Shown: piece after piece, positions 9,034-17,269 of the stretch
How the letters are laid out: each line of letters starts with the position of its first letter
Position numbering within the stretch: the stretch's first letter is position 1
Assembly (NCBI GenBank): GCA_947487385.1
Contig: CANKWU010000018.1
Coordinates: 1 to 36,831 of the forward strand
Direction: 5' to 3'
Source of the DNA: Spartobacteria bacterium
Lineage (GTDB): Bacteria; Verrucomicrobiota; Verrucomicrobiia; Chthoniobacterales; UBA6821
Length of the DNA: 36,831 nucleotides
The notes under the pieces: model-generated
What the model was told of the DNA's origin: nothing
Database searches by the model: none
The model's input: only the letters and a program-made list of their open reading frames with translations
Made by a program: the position numbers and the translations under genes

Positions 9034-10110
9034 TTGAGCCAGATTACCCAACTCATCCTTAGGGAGTTTCGTTGCTTTCAGGAACAGCGCTACGAACCAG
9101 GGCCGGGTCTTAACTTCATTACCGGGCCAAACGCCCTGGGAAAGACATCGATCCTCGAGGGGGCTTGTTTCCTGATGCGCCTGCGGTCTCCGAGGACTTC
9201 AACACTGACTGAGCTGGTTCGGTTTGGGAAAGAGGCTTTCCTCCTGGAAGGAGTAGTAAGGAACGCTGAGGAGGAAATGCGCCTTGCGGTCACCTGCACA
9301 CCACCCACACGCTCCCTCAAACTCGATGGGGTGCCTCAATCCACAAGCAGGGAATACCTGAAGCAGGGAACGATTGTCTGGTTCGGAAGTGATGATCTCC
9401 TTCTGGTAAATGGACCCGCAGAGCGTCGCCGCAAGCTGCTCGATGCGGCAGGACTTCAGAGCAACAATGGTTCCATGAGTTATGGGAGTGATCTAAGGGA
9501 GTATGACCGCGCTCTCCGATCCCGGAATCTGCTCCTGCGCGAGGCTCGTCCTCGACGGGAAATAGAGGCTTATGACCATCCGCTCTCCGAGATCGGCGAT
9601 CGGATCCTTGGCTTCCGAAGGGATCTGGTTGCTTCCCTCGCGCCGCTAACTGCTGATTCATGCCTACGGATTTCGGGTGAAACGCTTGAAATTCGCTATG
9701 AGTCGGGATCTATGGTCCCGATGATGGAGTCGCTGCTATCGAGTCGGGGGGAGGAGATCCGCCTGCGACAGACGCGTGTCGGGCCGCAACGGGACGATCT
9801 CATGATCCTCCTGAATGGCGTTCCGGCAGGTGCCTTCGCCTCCGAAGGTCAGCGACGGACGATTGCCCTCTCGCTCAAACTAGGCGTCGCAGCGCTCTTG
9901 AACCGGGAGAATGAAAAACCTCCCCTCCTCCTCTTGGATGATATCTTCGGGGAGCTTGATCCCTCGCGCCGCGATGCACTCCTGATCGGAATGCCACCTG
10001 GGTCACAGGCCTTGCTTAGCACGGCTGAATTGACAGGAATCGCAATTCCCCGAGACTCTAGGATACATCGGTTTTCCAGACAAGGGACTCTGGAGATGAT
10101 CCCATCCTAA
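9034..10110 (+). CDS. recF: RecF-like DNA repair ATPase
   Basis: RecF binds gapped DNA at stalled forks and, with RecO and RecR, loads RecA. This 358-residue protein has the RecF layout. It opens with ITQLILREFRCF, then has a Walker A of the form GPNALGKT (residues 31-38), an ABC-type signature ASEGQRRT near residue 270, and a Walker B with D-loop LLLLDDIFGELD. The start is a TTG at 9034: the frame is open only from 8995, and no ATG or GTG gives the conserved N-terminus. The purine-rich GGAAGGGAA (9006-9014) is rather far upstream. Its location behind nuoN, away from dnaA and dnaN, is unusual. The loop GPNALGKT differs from the usual GENGAGKT, but the essential residues are kept. Confidence 0.88.
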   Translation: MSQITQLILREFRCFQEQRYEPGPGLNFITGPNALGKTSILEGACFLMRLRSPRTSTLTELVRFGKEAFLLEGVVRNAEEEMRLAVTCTPPTRSLKLDGVPQSTSREYLKQGTIVWFGSDDLLLVNGPAERRRKLLDAAGLQSNNGSMSYGSDLREYDRALRSRNLLLREARPRREIEAYDHPLSEIGDRILGFRRDLVASLAPLTADSCLRISGETLEIRYESGSMVPMMESLLSSRGEEIRLRQTRVGPQRDDLMILLNGVPAGAFASEGQRRTIALSLKLGVAALLNRENEKPPLLLLDDIFGELDPSRRDALLIGMPPGSQALLSTAELTGIAIPRDSRIHRFSRQGTLEMIPS

Positions 10111-10180
10111 ATGCCTAGTCGCAGGTTCTGAACGACCTGGCTTGAAGGTAAGGGCTTCTTGCCTTAGGCAGGAGGGAGGC

Positions 10181-11983
10181 ATGGCCATCTATTTACGAAC
10201 AATCCGCTATTTTCGTGCCTATTCAGGCCAGACGATTCTGGCCGTTGTGCTGATGTCCGCGGGTATTGGATTTAATCTGTTGGCCCCCTGGCCTTTCAAG
10301 TTTGTGGTGGACGGTATTCTTCAGCCCAAGAACGCAGCAGGTGTCTCTTCGGCGCATGTTTTTATTGCAGAATGGTTTTCGTGGACCAGTGACCGAGGAG
10401 CGGCCTTAACACTTTTCGTGATCATGGCTCTGATAGCCATTGTCTCGGGGTTAGTGAATCTCCTCTCCAACACGCTGCTCATCAAGATCGGTCTGAAAGC
10501 CCTTCTCCATCTTCGCACCCAGCTTTACAGCTGTTTGCAGTCGCTTCCCCTTCAGTTTCATGACACGAGGCGCAGCAGCGATTCCTCCTTCCGCGTGGCC
10601 TACGACTCCCAGTCACTCCAGACGATTTACAACAAGGGCTTTGCGACGATCTTTGGTGCGGTGGTCACTCTGGTGGGTGCCTTGACCATCATGTTCCGGA
10701 TGAACTGGCAGTTGACGCTCGTCTCGATGGCTGTGATTCCACCCCTCTTCTGGGCGATCCAGCATTTCGGGGACCGGATCCGACGGGAGTCCACCACGAT
10801 CCAGGAAAGGGAGAGTGACCTGTTGGCAACGACTCAAGAGGGGCTTGGATCGATCCGGATGGTTCAGGCTTTCGGACGTGAGTCGTTTGAGGTGAGTCAG
10901 TTCGTTCGTCATGCGACAAGAAGCTTGGAGGCAAACTTCCGTCTGAATATGACATCGATGAAAAGCGCCCTCCTTGTGACGGCGCTCATCGCCGTGGGAA
11001 CCTCAGCCATGTATTATGTGGGGACTCTCCAGGTGCTCGACGGCAGGCTGAGTATCGGTGACCTGACGGTCTTTGTCGCTTATCTGGCGACGCTCTACCA
11101 ACCGATCCAGCAGCTTACCTATACGGCGTGGGCTCTTGAGGGGGCCGCCGCAGGGGCCCAGCGCTGTTTTGAAATCCTCGACCGCGAGGAGGAGACCAAG
11201 GATGACCCCGGTGCGATCTCAATGCCCTCTGCCAAAGGAGAGATCACCTTTGCCGGGGTCTCCTTTGCCTATGATCCGAAGGCTCCTGTGCTCGCTGGAG
11301 TCAATCTTGCGATTGCTCCGGGAGAGACGGTTGCCTTTGTTGGTGGGACCGGTGCTGGGAAGAGCACGCTCTTGAGTCTGGTGCCTCGCTTTTATGATCC
11401 GACAGCCGGGATCGTGAGGATCGACGGGCATGACCTCAGGGGAGTCACCAAAGCCTCGCTCCGTGCCCAGATCGGCATGGTGCTGCAGGACACGCTTCTC
11501 TTTTCTAGCAGTATCCGGGAGAACATCGCCTACGGTCGCGAAGGGGCGACCGAAGAAGAGATCGTCGAAGCGGCACGGCGCGCCCAAGCCTATGATTTCA
11601 TCATGGCCCAACCCCAGGGCTTCGATTCGCCGGTTGGAGAGCGTGGCGGGCATCTGAGCGTCGGACAGCGTCAACGCCTCGGCATCGCCAGGGCGTTCCT
11701 GAAGAATGCCCCGATCCTAATCCTTGATGAGCCGACCTCGGCGCTTGATCCCTCCACCGAGAAGGCGATCATGGAGACCATTAACGAGCTGATGAAGGGA
11801 CGCACCACTCTCATCATCACGCACCGGCTCTCAACGGTGCATCATCTCGGCAAGGTGGTGTTTCTCGAGAACGGGAGTATCGCCGAGCAGGGTACCGGCC
11901 CCGAATTGCTAGCCGCAGGTGGCTCCTATGCCCGGCTCTACCATGCTGCCGGTCACGAACCGAAAGGAACTAACGAGTCATGA
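10181..11983 (+). CDS. MsbA-like ABC exporter (fused permease and ATPase)
   Basis: This 600-residue half-transporter has an N-terminal six-helix exporter domain (about residues 1-320) followed by a nucleotide-binding domain. The ATPase shows Walker A GGTGAGKST (residues 388-396), signature LSVGQRQR (starting at 492), Walker B with ILILDEPTSALD, and the switch histidine in ITHRLST. It belongs to the lipid/multidrug exporter group with MsbA, works as a homodimer in the inner membrane and probably flips a lipid or lipid-linked molecule. The ATG at 10181 is preceded by a strong AGGAGGGAGG ribosome binding site; the frame also extends to 10142, but without such a site. It overlaps the next gene by four bases (ATGA), so transporter and glycosyltransferase are translationally coupled. 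MsbA itself is possible but not proven. Confidence 0.9.
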   Translation: MAIYLRTIRYFRAYSGQTILAVVLMSAGIGFNLLAPWPFKFVVDGILQPKNAAGVSSAHVFIAEWFSWTSDRGAALTLFVIMALIAIVSGLVNLLSNTLLIKIGLKALLHLRTQLYSCLQSLPLQFHDTRRSSDSSFRVAYDSQSLQTIYNKGFATIFGAVVTLVGALTIMFRMNWQLTLVSMAVIPPLFWAIQHFGDRIRRESTTIQERESDLLATTQEGLGSIRMVQAFGRESFEVSQFVRHATRSLEANFRLNMTSMKSALLVTALIAVGTSAMYYVGTLQVLDGRLSIGDLTVFVAYLATLYQPIQQLTYTAWALEGAAAGAQRCFEILDREEETKDDPGAISMPSAKGEITFAGVSFAYDPKAPVLAGVNLAIAPGETVAFVGGTGAGKSTLLSLVPRFYDPTAGIVRIDGHDLRGVTKASLRAQIGMVLQDTLLFSSSIRENIAYGREGATEEEIVEAARRAQAYDFIMAQPQGFDSPVGERGGHLSVGQRQRLGIARAFLKNAPILILDEPTSALDPSTEKAIMETINELMKGRTTLIITHRLSTVHHLGKVVFLENGSIAEQGTGPELLAAGGSYARLYHAAGHEPKGTNES

Positions 11984-13173
11984 AACGCAAAAAGATCATC
12001 GTCCTGGGATTCATGGGTGGCATGCCCATCGCCGGAGTCATCTGGCAGCACATTCACTACATCGTCGGTCTGCAGCGGCTTGGGCATGAAGTTTACTACA
12101 TCGAGGACACGCTGAACTATCCTTACGATCCCGTTGCCTTCAACATCTCCGATGATTGCTCCTATGCGGCACAGACGCTGGGGCGGTTGGCCAAGGAACA
12201 CGAATTTGAGGGACGCTGGGCCTACTGCGCTCGTTTCAAGGATCCTATGGAGAGCGTCGGGATGTCGCTCTCCCAGATCAAGACTCTCTACAAAGAGGCC
12301 GACTGTGCGCTCAATATCTGTGGGTCGCACGACATGAACGACGATTTAAGGACAATCCGGAATCTGATCTATGTCGAGAGCGATCCCGGCGTTGAGCAGA
12401 TCAAGATCGACAAGGAGATCAATGAGGAGGAGTCAGTAACCATCGACTACCTCAAGGAACATCATCATCTCTTCACGTTCGGCGAGAATATCGGCACACC
12501 CGCCTTTGTGGTTCCCACTCATGGCTTTCACTGGCTTCCCACCCGACAACCTGTGGTCACCGATCTTTGGTGCAGTTCTACCGAGGCTTCGGAACCCGAT
12601 CCGGTCGCCATGTTCACTACCATCTGCAACTGGTCGACGAGTGGCAAAAAAGACATCGTTTGGAACGGCTCTAACTACCTATGGAGCAAATCACTCGAGT
12701 TCCTCCGCTTCATCGAGGCTCCTAAACTCTCGGGAGAGCCCTTCGAGATGGCGACCGATATCAAGAAGGAGGAGGAACGGGAGCTCTTTGAGAAAAATGA
12801 CTGGAAGCTCGTTCTGCCTCATGAGCTGAGTGTCGACTGGAACGGCTATCGTGATTACATCCGTCAATCCAAGGGAGAGTTCACCTGCGCCAAGGACCAG
12901 TATATTCGCCTGAACACCGGATGGTTCAGTGATCGCACGGCTTGTTATCTTGCTGCGGGACGGCCCGTGATGACTCAGGAGACTGGGTTTTCCGCGCACT
13001 ATGGCGGCAAGGAGGGGCTCCTCTCATTCTCCACCATGGAGGAGATCATGGAGGCGGTCGCCTCGATCCGCTCTGATTACAAGAGGCACAGCCGCGCAGC
13101 CCTTACCATCGCCAGAGAGGTCTTCGAGGCAGAGAAAGTGCTGGCCTCTCTCCTAGAGCGATCTGGAGTTTAA
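11980..13173 (+). CDS. putative GT-B-like glycosyltransferase, paralogue of the next gene
   Basis: I recognise the fold rather than a named family. The N-terminus KIIVLGFMGGMPIAGVIWQH, followed by a helix and GHEVYYIED, looks like the first Rossmann half of a GT-B glycosyltransferase that acts on a nucleotide sugar. The C-terminal half holds GWFSDRTA (from residue 314) and LAAGRPVMTQETG, the type of helix-loop that in GT-B enzymes contacts the donor sugar. The same motif appears as GWLSDRAA...LALGRPVVTEPTG in the downstream gene. The four-base overlap with the ABC exporter suggests that it modifies the exported lipid or glycan. The substrate is unknown. No signal peptide or membrane helix is seen, so it is cytoplasmic or peripheral. 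Confidence 0.7.
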   Translation: MKRKKIIVLGFMGGMPIAGVIWQHIHYIVGLQRLGHEVYYIEDTLNYPYDPVAFNISDDCSYAAQTLGRLAKEHEFEGRWAYCARFKDPMESVGMSLSQIKTLYKEADCALNICGSHDMNDDLRTIRNLIYVESDPGVEQIKIDKEINEEESVTIDYLKEHHHLFTFGENIGTPAFVVPTHGFHWLPTRQPVVTDLWCSSTEASEPDPVAMFTTICNWSTSGKKDIVWNGSNYLWSKSLEFLRFIEAPKLSGEPFEMATDIKKEEERELFEKNDWKLVLPHELSVDWNGYRDYIRQSKGEFTCAKDQYIRLNTGWFSDRTACYLAAGRPVMTQETGFSAHYGGKEGLLSFSTMEEIMEAVASIRSDYKRHSRAALTIAREVFEAEKVLASLLERSGV

Positions 13174-13180
13174 ATTAACT

Positions 13181-13271
13181 CACAGGGATGAATGGGATTA
13201 AGTGGATAAAGATAATTTTGTCTTAGCAGTCTTTTCTTTCACCCATCTCATTCATCCCCTTCATCCCTGTG
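13181..13271. repeat. inverted repeat with 9-nt units, right arm covers a start codon
   Basis: CACAGGGATG at 13181-13190 is the perfect reverse complement of CATCCCTGTG at 13262-13271. Both arms continue as degenerate 9-nt units: GGGATGAAT, GGGATTAAG and TGGATAAAG on the left, and GGGATGAAG, GGGATGAAT and GAGATGGGT when the right arm is read on the minus strand. The right arm ends on the GTG used to start the next gene. It may be a terminator, a translational control stem or a dispersed repeat. Confidence 0.6.
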
Positions 13272-14438
13272 AAATCTTCTCTACCTCCCATCTTTGTTGG
13301 TTGCGGATTTTCAGCCAAATATCCCGAGGGTGGGGGGAACTTCTCCGTTCCGCTCCAGTACCTGATGGGGCTCAAGCGCATGGGACGCCGCGGTGTCTGG
13401 CTTGAGGTTCTCCAGGAGAGTGGTGATCCGGAGAAGGATACCCATTGCATCCGGGCCTTCCGCCGTCGAATGTCCCTTTACGGGATCGAGTATTGCCTGC
13501 TTCTGCGCCCGATACAGAAAGTCAAAGGTCACGAGGAGCATCACCCTGAAGTGATGAAGGCCTTCGGAATGACGATTGCCGAACTTAAGGAACTCGCACC
13601 TCATTCCGTTATTCTCAATCTTAGTTATTCGATCAAACCACCCCTCACAAATCTCTTTGGACGGCGACTGCTTTGCAGCCTTGATCCAACCGAAGTGCTT
13701 TTCTGGATGGATCAGATGGAGATGGGACAGTCGTCGCATGATGAGTTCTGGTCCGTTGGCCTCTGCATGGAGGCAATCGATCCGCGCCTACCCAAGCCGA
13801 TCGTTCCTTGGAAGAGCTACTTCCCCCTTGTCGACACGGAACTGCTCAAGCCTCAACCCCGCCCCGTGGGACCTGGCAAGCCCCGCTTCACAACGATCGG
13901 CCAATGGTATTGGGACGGGAATATCACGATCGGTGGCGAGTGGCGCGACTACTCCAAGCAGGCGGCCTTTGCCCCCTATATGGAGCTTCCCGGAAGGGTG
14001 CCCGAAGCGGTCTTCGAGTTGGCCATGAATCTCAATCCCGACGACTCCGAGCGTGCACGCCTCCGCTCGCTCGGATGGAAGGTGGCCACACCCCATGCAC
14101 TCACCCGGACGCCCGCCTCCTACTACCGCTATCTGGCGGGTGCCACCGCCGAGTTCACCGCCGTGAAGCTTGAGGCCATCATGGGGAGTGGATGGTTGAG
14201 TGATCGGGCAGCCGCGTTTCTTGCCCTGGGCCGTCCCGTGGTGACGGAACCGACAGGTGCCGAGCGGTTTTTTCCAATGGAATCTGGATTGCTCTTTGTG
14301 CGAAATCTGGAGGAAGCGATCGAGGCCTCCAGGAGGGTTCTTAGCGATTGGCCGGCGCTTTCCCGGGCGGCTCGCCTAACGGCCATGGAGTGCTTCGATT
14401 CGGTAAGGAATCTCAAGGTGCTCTTGGGAAACTCCTGA
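13269..14438 (+). CDS. putative GT-B-like glycosyltransferase, second paralogue
   Basis: This 389-residue protein is a divergent paralogue of its upstream neighbour. It shares the N-terminal pattern PPIFVGCGFSA...LQYLMGLKRMG and the C-terminal motif GWLSDRAAAFLALGRPV (W309) followed by TEPTG. It is probably a nucleotide-sugar-dependent transferase acting on the same surface molecule. The start is a GTG at 13269, placed to match the paralogue's N-terminus. The frame opens at 13227 and no ATG, GTG or TTG lies upstream, so this is the best choice despite the absent Shine-Dalgarno and the overlap with an inverted repeat. The substrate and linkage cannot be read from the sequence. Confidence 0.68.
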   Translation: MKSSLPPIFVGCGFSAKYPEGGGNFSVPLQYLMGLKRMGRRGVWLEVLQESGDPEKDTHCIRAFRRRMSLYGIEYCLLLRPIQKVKGHEEHHPEVMKAFGMTIAELKELAPHSVILNLSYSIKPPLTNLFGRRLLCSLDPTEVLFWMDQMEMGQSSHDEFWSVGLCMEAIDPRLPKPIVPWKSYFPLVDTELLKPQPRPVGPGKPRFTTIGQWYWDGNITIGGEWRDYSKQAAFAPYMELPGRVPEAVFELAMNLNPDDSERARLRSLGWKVATPHALTRTPASYYRYLAGATAEFTAVKLEAIMGSGWLSDRAAAFLALGRPVVTEPTGAERFFPMESGLLFVRNLEEAIEASRRVLSDWPALSRAARLTAMECFDSVRNLKVLLGNS

Positions 14439-14462
14439 AGCTTTCTTTGATCGGTAAAAACG

Positions 14463-14535
14463 GGTGGCTGACGGGGCTCGAACCCGCAACAGCCGGTACC
14501 ACAAACCGGAGCTCTACCATTGAGCTACAGCCACC
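14463..14535 (-). tRNA. tRNA-His (anticodon GTG)
   Basis: Read on the minus strand, the sequence folds as a class I tRNA. The acceptor GTGGCTG pairs with CAGCCAC. The anticodon stem CCGGT/ACCGG encloses the loop TTGTGGT, giving anticodon GTG. The T arm is GCGGG TTCGAGC CCCGT. An extra G at position -1 faces discriminator C73, the hallmark of tRNA-His. The 3' CCA is not encoded (the sequence continues CCG), so CCA must be added by tRNA nucleotidyltransferase. It lies opposite the surrounding genes, in the gap between the second glycosyltransferase and the CYTH-NUDIX gene. Confidence 0.96.
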
Positions 14536-14627
14536 ATCGTTTTCTACCCAAAAAGGGAGTTTGACATCATGTCTTCATGGCACCAGTTGTCAACTCCTAG
14601 CATGAGGAATTCCTGAGAACAAAAGTC

Positions 14628-15500
14628 ATGACAACGACACCATCCAAAGCGCCTATCAGGCGAAAGTTTCTTCTTTCTTCAGCTCCATCTCAGATGGCGC
14701 TCTCGAGTTGCGTGGAGATCGAGCAGGGTTATGTGGTCAAGGAGAGGGGACAGGAACTCCGGGTACGCCGTGAGGGAAGCCGCTTTTTCCTTTCAGCCCG
14801 TGACCGCTCGGGACGTTCCGTGACCGGCCAGGAGATTCGTATCACCAAGGGGCAGTTCGACAAACTCTGGCCCTTTACTCTCGGACAGCGGATCACCCGT
14901 ATCCGCCATGTCATGAAGCTTGGCAGGCTGAAGATGAAGATCGATGAGTTTACGGGTGAGCATGCGCCATTACGTCTGGCGGAGATTTTTTTTACGGATG
15001 CCGCTGGGAGTAAAGCCTTCAAGAAACCTGATTTTCTCGGGGAGGAGGTGACCAGGCGTGAGGAATACCAGACGGCAGAAATGGCCATTCACGGGGCACC
15101 TGAGCCCTCCGGGATGTGCCAGTTGGGAATCCTTCCCTACACCTTCATCGACCGTCGGTTGCACCTCCTTCTTATTACCAGCTCGTCGGGGAACCGCTGG
15201 ATTTTTCCCAAGGGGCGTCAGGAACCTGACATGACACCCCATGAGGTCGCCCTGATGGAGGCCGTGGAAGAGGCGGGGGTGCTCGGAACCATTAGGCAGG
15301 ATCTCCGAACCCGTTGCCAGATGGCCGATGGACGGTTCCTTCAGCTCTACGCGATGAAAATCTCCAAGCTCCTGAAGAGCTGGCCCGAAGAGAATGTGCG
15401 ACGCCGCCGGCTTTTCCCCTTCAGCGATGCCCTGGAAATGATCGGTGATCCGGGGCTCGCGAAGGCAGTTCGCAGGTTGGCCGTCACAATCAATAAATAA
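14628..15500 (+). CDS. CYTH-like plus NUDIX hydrolase fusion
   Basis: Residues 1 to about 155 resemble a CYTH (triphosphate tunnel) domain: RKFLLSSAP, IEQGYVV, ELRVRREGSRFFLSARD, then IRHVMKLGRLKMKIDEFTGE and LRLAEIFF, ending with FLGEEVTRREEYQ. The defining ExExK of CYTH enzymes is not preserved; only the KFLL part remains. Residues from about 160 form a NUDIX domain. The box starts at G196 and runs to V218 (FPKGRQEPDMTPHEVAL, then MEAVEEAGV). The metal-binding E211, E214 and E215 are kept, but the first glutamate and the arginine of the consensus are methionines (M202 and M210). Such enzymes cleave nucleoside diphosphate-X or polyphosphate-type substrates. The fusion suggests polyphosphate or inositol-pyrophosphate-like chemistry, but the substrate is unknown. 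The start is the ATG at 14628. Confidence 0.75.
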   Translation: MTTTPSKAPIRRKFLLSSAPSQMALSSCVEIEQGYVVKERGQELRVRREGSRFFLSARDRSGRSVTGQEIRITKGQFDKLWPFTLGQRITRIRHVMKLGRLKMKIDEFTGEHAPLRLAEIFFTDAAGSKAFKKPDFLGEEVTRREEYQTAEMAIHGAPEPSGMCQLGILPYTFIDRRLHLLLITSSSGNRWIFPKGRQEPDMTPHEVALMEAVEEAGVLGTIRQDLRTRCQMADGRFLQLYAMKISKLLKSWPEENVRRRRLFPFSDALEMIGDPGLAKAVRRLAVTINK

Positions 15501-15515
15501 GCCCCGTTATGTGGA

Positions 15516-15622
15516 GTGAAGGGTTAAAAGGTTAAAGCGTTGAAAGGTAGGACAGGAGGCATTCAGGATGGCTTCCATTGAGCCTCTTTTCACCTTTTTA
15601 ACGGTTCAACACTTTTTATCCC
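15516..15622. repeat. imperfect inverted repeat of GTTAAAAG-type octamers
   Basis: The left arm (15516-15548) is built from GGTTAAAA, GGTTAAAG and CGTTGAAA in tandem with a period of eight. The right arm (15583-15622), read on the minus strand, gives GTGTTGAA, CCGTTAAA and AAGGTGAAAAG, so the arms can pair imperfectly around a loop of about 35 bases. It lies after the CYTH-NUDIX stop and before the PpiD-like gene. It may act as a terminator, but it looks like a member of a repeat family shared with 3225 and 20500. Confidence 0.6.
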
Positions 15623-15709
15623 CCCTTCCCCCGCGCTTGCTTTCGCAGGATTCGCCAATTAATCAGAGAGGCTCCATTTTCTCCAAAATCCCCTACTCCT
15701 AAATTTCCC

Positions 15710-17260
15710 ATGCTGACCGTTATCCGTAAAAATCAACAGGTTCTCATGCTGGTGATCGCCATCCTGACGATCTTTGCTTTCATCTGGCTCTACAACCCCA
15801 CCGACAAATTCAACAAATTCGGTTCCAATAACGTGATCTCGATCTATGGTCGAGTGGTTCAACGAGCCGAAATCGACCATCAGGTGCGGGGTTACCGGCT
15901 TGCTCTTGCATTGGGTCTGACTGATTTTGTCCGTGATCTCGGTGGCATGGGCGAGAATGAGGAAGCCTCCGTGAGTGACTTCATTCTGAATCTCTTTGTC
16001 ATCCGCAATCAGGCCCCGGCTCTTGGCGTTCACCCTTCGGACGATGCTGTCGCCAATGTGATTAAAGGACTCCCCGCGCTTCAGACTGTCGGCACCTTCG
16101 ATCCGGCGAAGTACGCCGCCTTTATCCAAGATCAGCTCGCTCCCAACGGATTTACCGAGCGACAGATGGAGGAGATTGTCCGGGATTCATTGCGAGTCGC
16201 AGAGCTGCGTCGGATCATCACCTCACCCGTGGCCATCGGCGAGGGACAGATCCGAGAGGCTGCACGGATCTATCAACCTGTGACGGCTCAAGTAGTGCGA
16301 TTCGAGCGCGATGACTTTTCCAAAAATGTGAAGGTATCGAATGAGGAAGTGGCAGCTTTTTATTCCAAGAACAAGGGTGGGCTTCTTTCCCCGGAGACCC
16401 GCGACGTGACCTATGTGGTCTTCGATCTTCCTGATGCGCAACAGAAACTCACCGGTAAGGAAAAGGCCGCCGCTCAGCAGAAGCTGGCGGATCAAGTGGA
16501 GAATTCCATAAAGCTCATTCGGGGTGAGATCAGCAAGGGGAGCGCTTTTGCCAAAGCCGCCCAGCAAGTGGCGGCCCTGCAACCTGAGAAGGTGACCGGC
16601 CTGCAGCGTGACGGCAGAGTGAATGGAGAGGAAGCGGGTGTTCCTGTATCCGTTGCTGCTGCGGCCTTCCGTCTCCAGAAGAGAGGCGAGCTTTCCGACA
16701 TCATTCAGGATGGGGATTCTTTCTATGTCATTTCCGTGGATGGGGTGACCCCCGTTCACCAGCTCGAGCTCGCGGAGGTTTCCGAAAAGATCACCACGTT
16801 AATGAAGCAGCAAAACGCCACAAAGCTTCTGGCCGAGTCGGCTAAAAAATCACTCGATAAGATCCGTGCCGACATGGCTTCTGGAAAATCCTTCACGGAT
16901 GCAGCAAAAACCGTCGGCCTGAAGACGACGATTCTTGAAGGAATCATTCCTTCGGACCAGAAGAACCCCAAGGATCAGCAGGCTTTGGCCTATGCCACCC
17001 TGGGCCTGAAGGATGGACAGCTTGGCTCCCTTCAACCTGCTCCTTGGGGTGCATTTGCTATGTATCTTGAGAAGAGGACTCCGCTCACCGATGCGCAGTG
17101 GAAAGAACACCAGGGCGCTCTTTCCAAGACGATTCTCTCCAATGAGCAGGATCTTCTCTACTTGGATTGGCTCCGTTCTGCCCGTGCTTCTGCTCAGATC
17201 AAGATGCTTGGAAGGGATGCGGGCAAACCGCAAGGTGGCGGTGCTCAGTCGGGATCCTAG
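15710..17260 (+). CDS. PpiD/SurA-like periplasmic peptidyl-prolyl isomerase-type chaperone
   Basis: The 516-residue protein has a short cytoplasmic start, then one transmembrane helix (about residues 11-27, VLMLVIAILTIFAFIWLY), and a long periplasmic part. This is the architecture of PpiD-type foldases. A SurA-N-like helical segment (about residues 45-165) precedes a region with YVVFDLP, KGSAFAKAAQQV, and a parvulin-like block ending near GDSFYVISVDGVTP (about residues 220-345). A further helical part follows (LAESAKKSLDKIRADMASGKSF). Parvulin catalytic residues are not obvious, so it may be mainly a chaperone for exported proteins. The start is the ATG at 15710. A TPR protein follows 9 bp after its stop. 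Confidence 0.78.
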   Translation: MLTVIRKNQQVLMLVIAILTIFAFIWLYNPTDKFNKFGSNNVISIYGRVVQRAEIDHQVRGYRLALALGLTDFVRDLGGMGENEEASVSDFILNLFVIRNQAPALGVHPSDDAVANVIKGLPALQTVGTFDPAKYAAFIQDQLAPNGFTERQMEEIVRDSLRVAELRRIITSPVAIGEGQIREAARIYQPVTAQVVRFERDDFSKNVKVSNEEVAAFYSKNKGGLLSPETRDVTYVVFDLPDAQQKLTGKEKAAAQQKLADQVENSIKLIRGEISKGSAFAKAAQQVAALQPEKVTGLQRDGRVNGEEAGVPVSVAAAAFRLQKRGELSDIIQDGDSFYVISVDGVTPVHQLELAEVSEKITTLMKQQNATKLLAESAKKSLDKIRADMASGKSFTDAAKTVGLKTTILEGIIPSDQKNPKDQQALAYATLGLKDGQLGSLQPAPWGAFAMYLEKRTPLTDAQWKEHQGALSKTILSNEQDLLYLDWLRSARASAQIKMLGRDAGKPQGGGAQSGS

Positions 17261-17269
17261 GACATCTTC

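Noticed and set aside
13202-13405. Plus-strand frame of 67 residues across the inverted repeat
   Set aside because: It runs through the repeat and into the second glycosyltransferase in another frame, with no conserved features.
14348-14605. Plus-strand frame of 85 residues containing WLTGLEPATAGTTNRSSTIELQ
   Set aside because: It is a known artefact: the antisense reading of a tRNA, here tRNA-His at 14463-14535.
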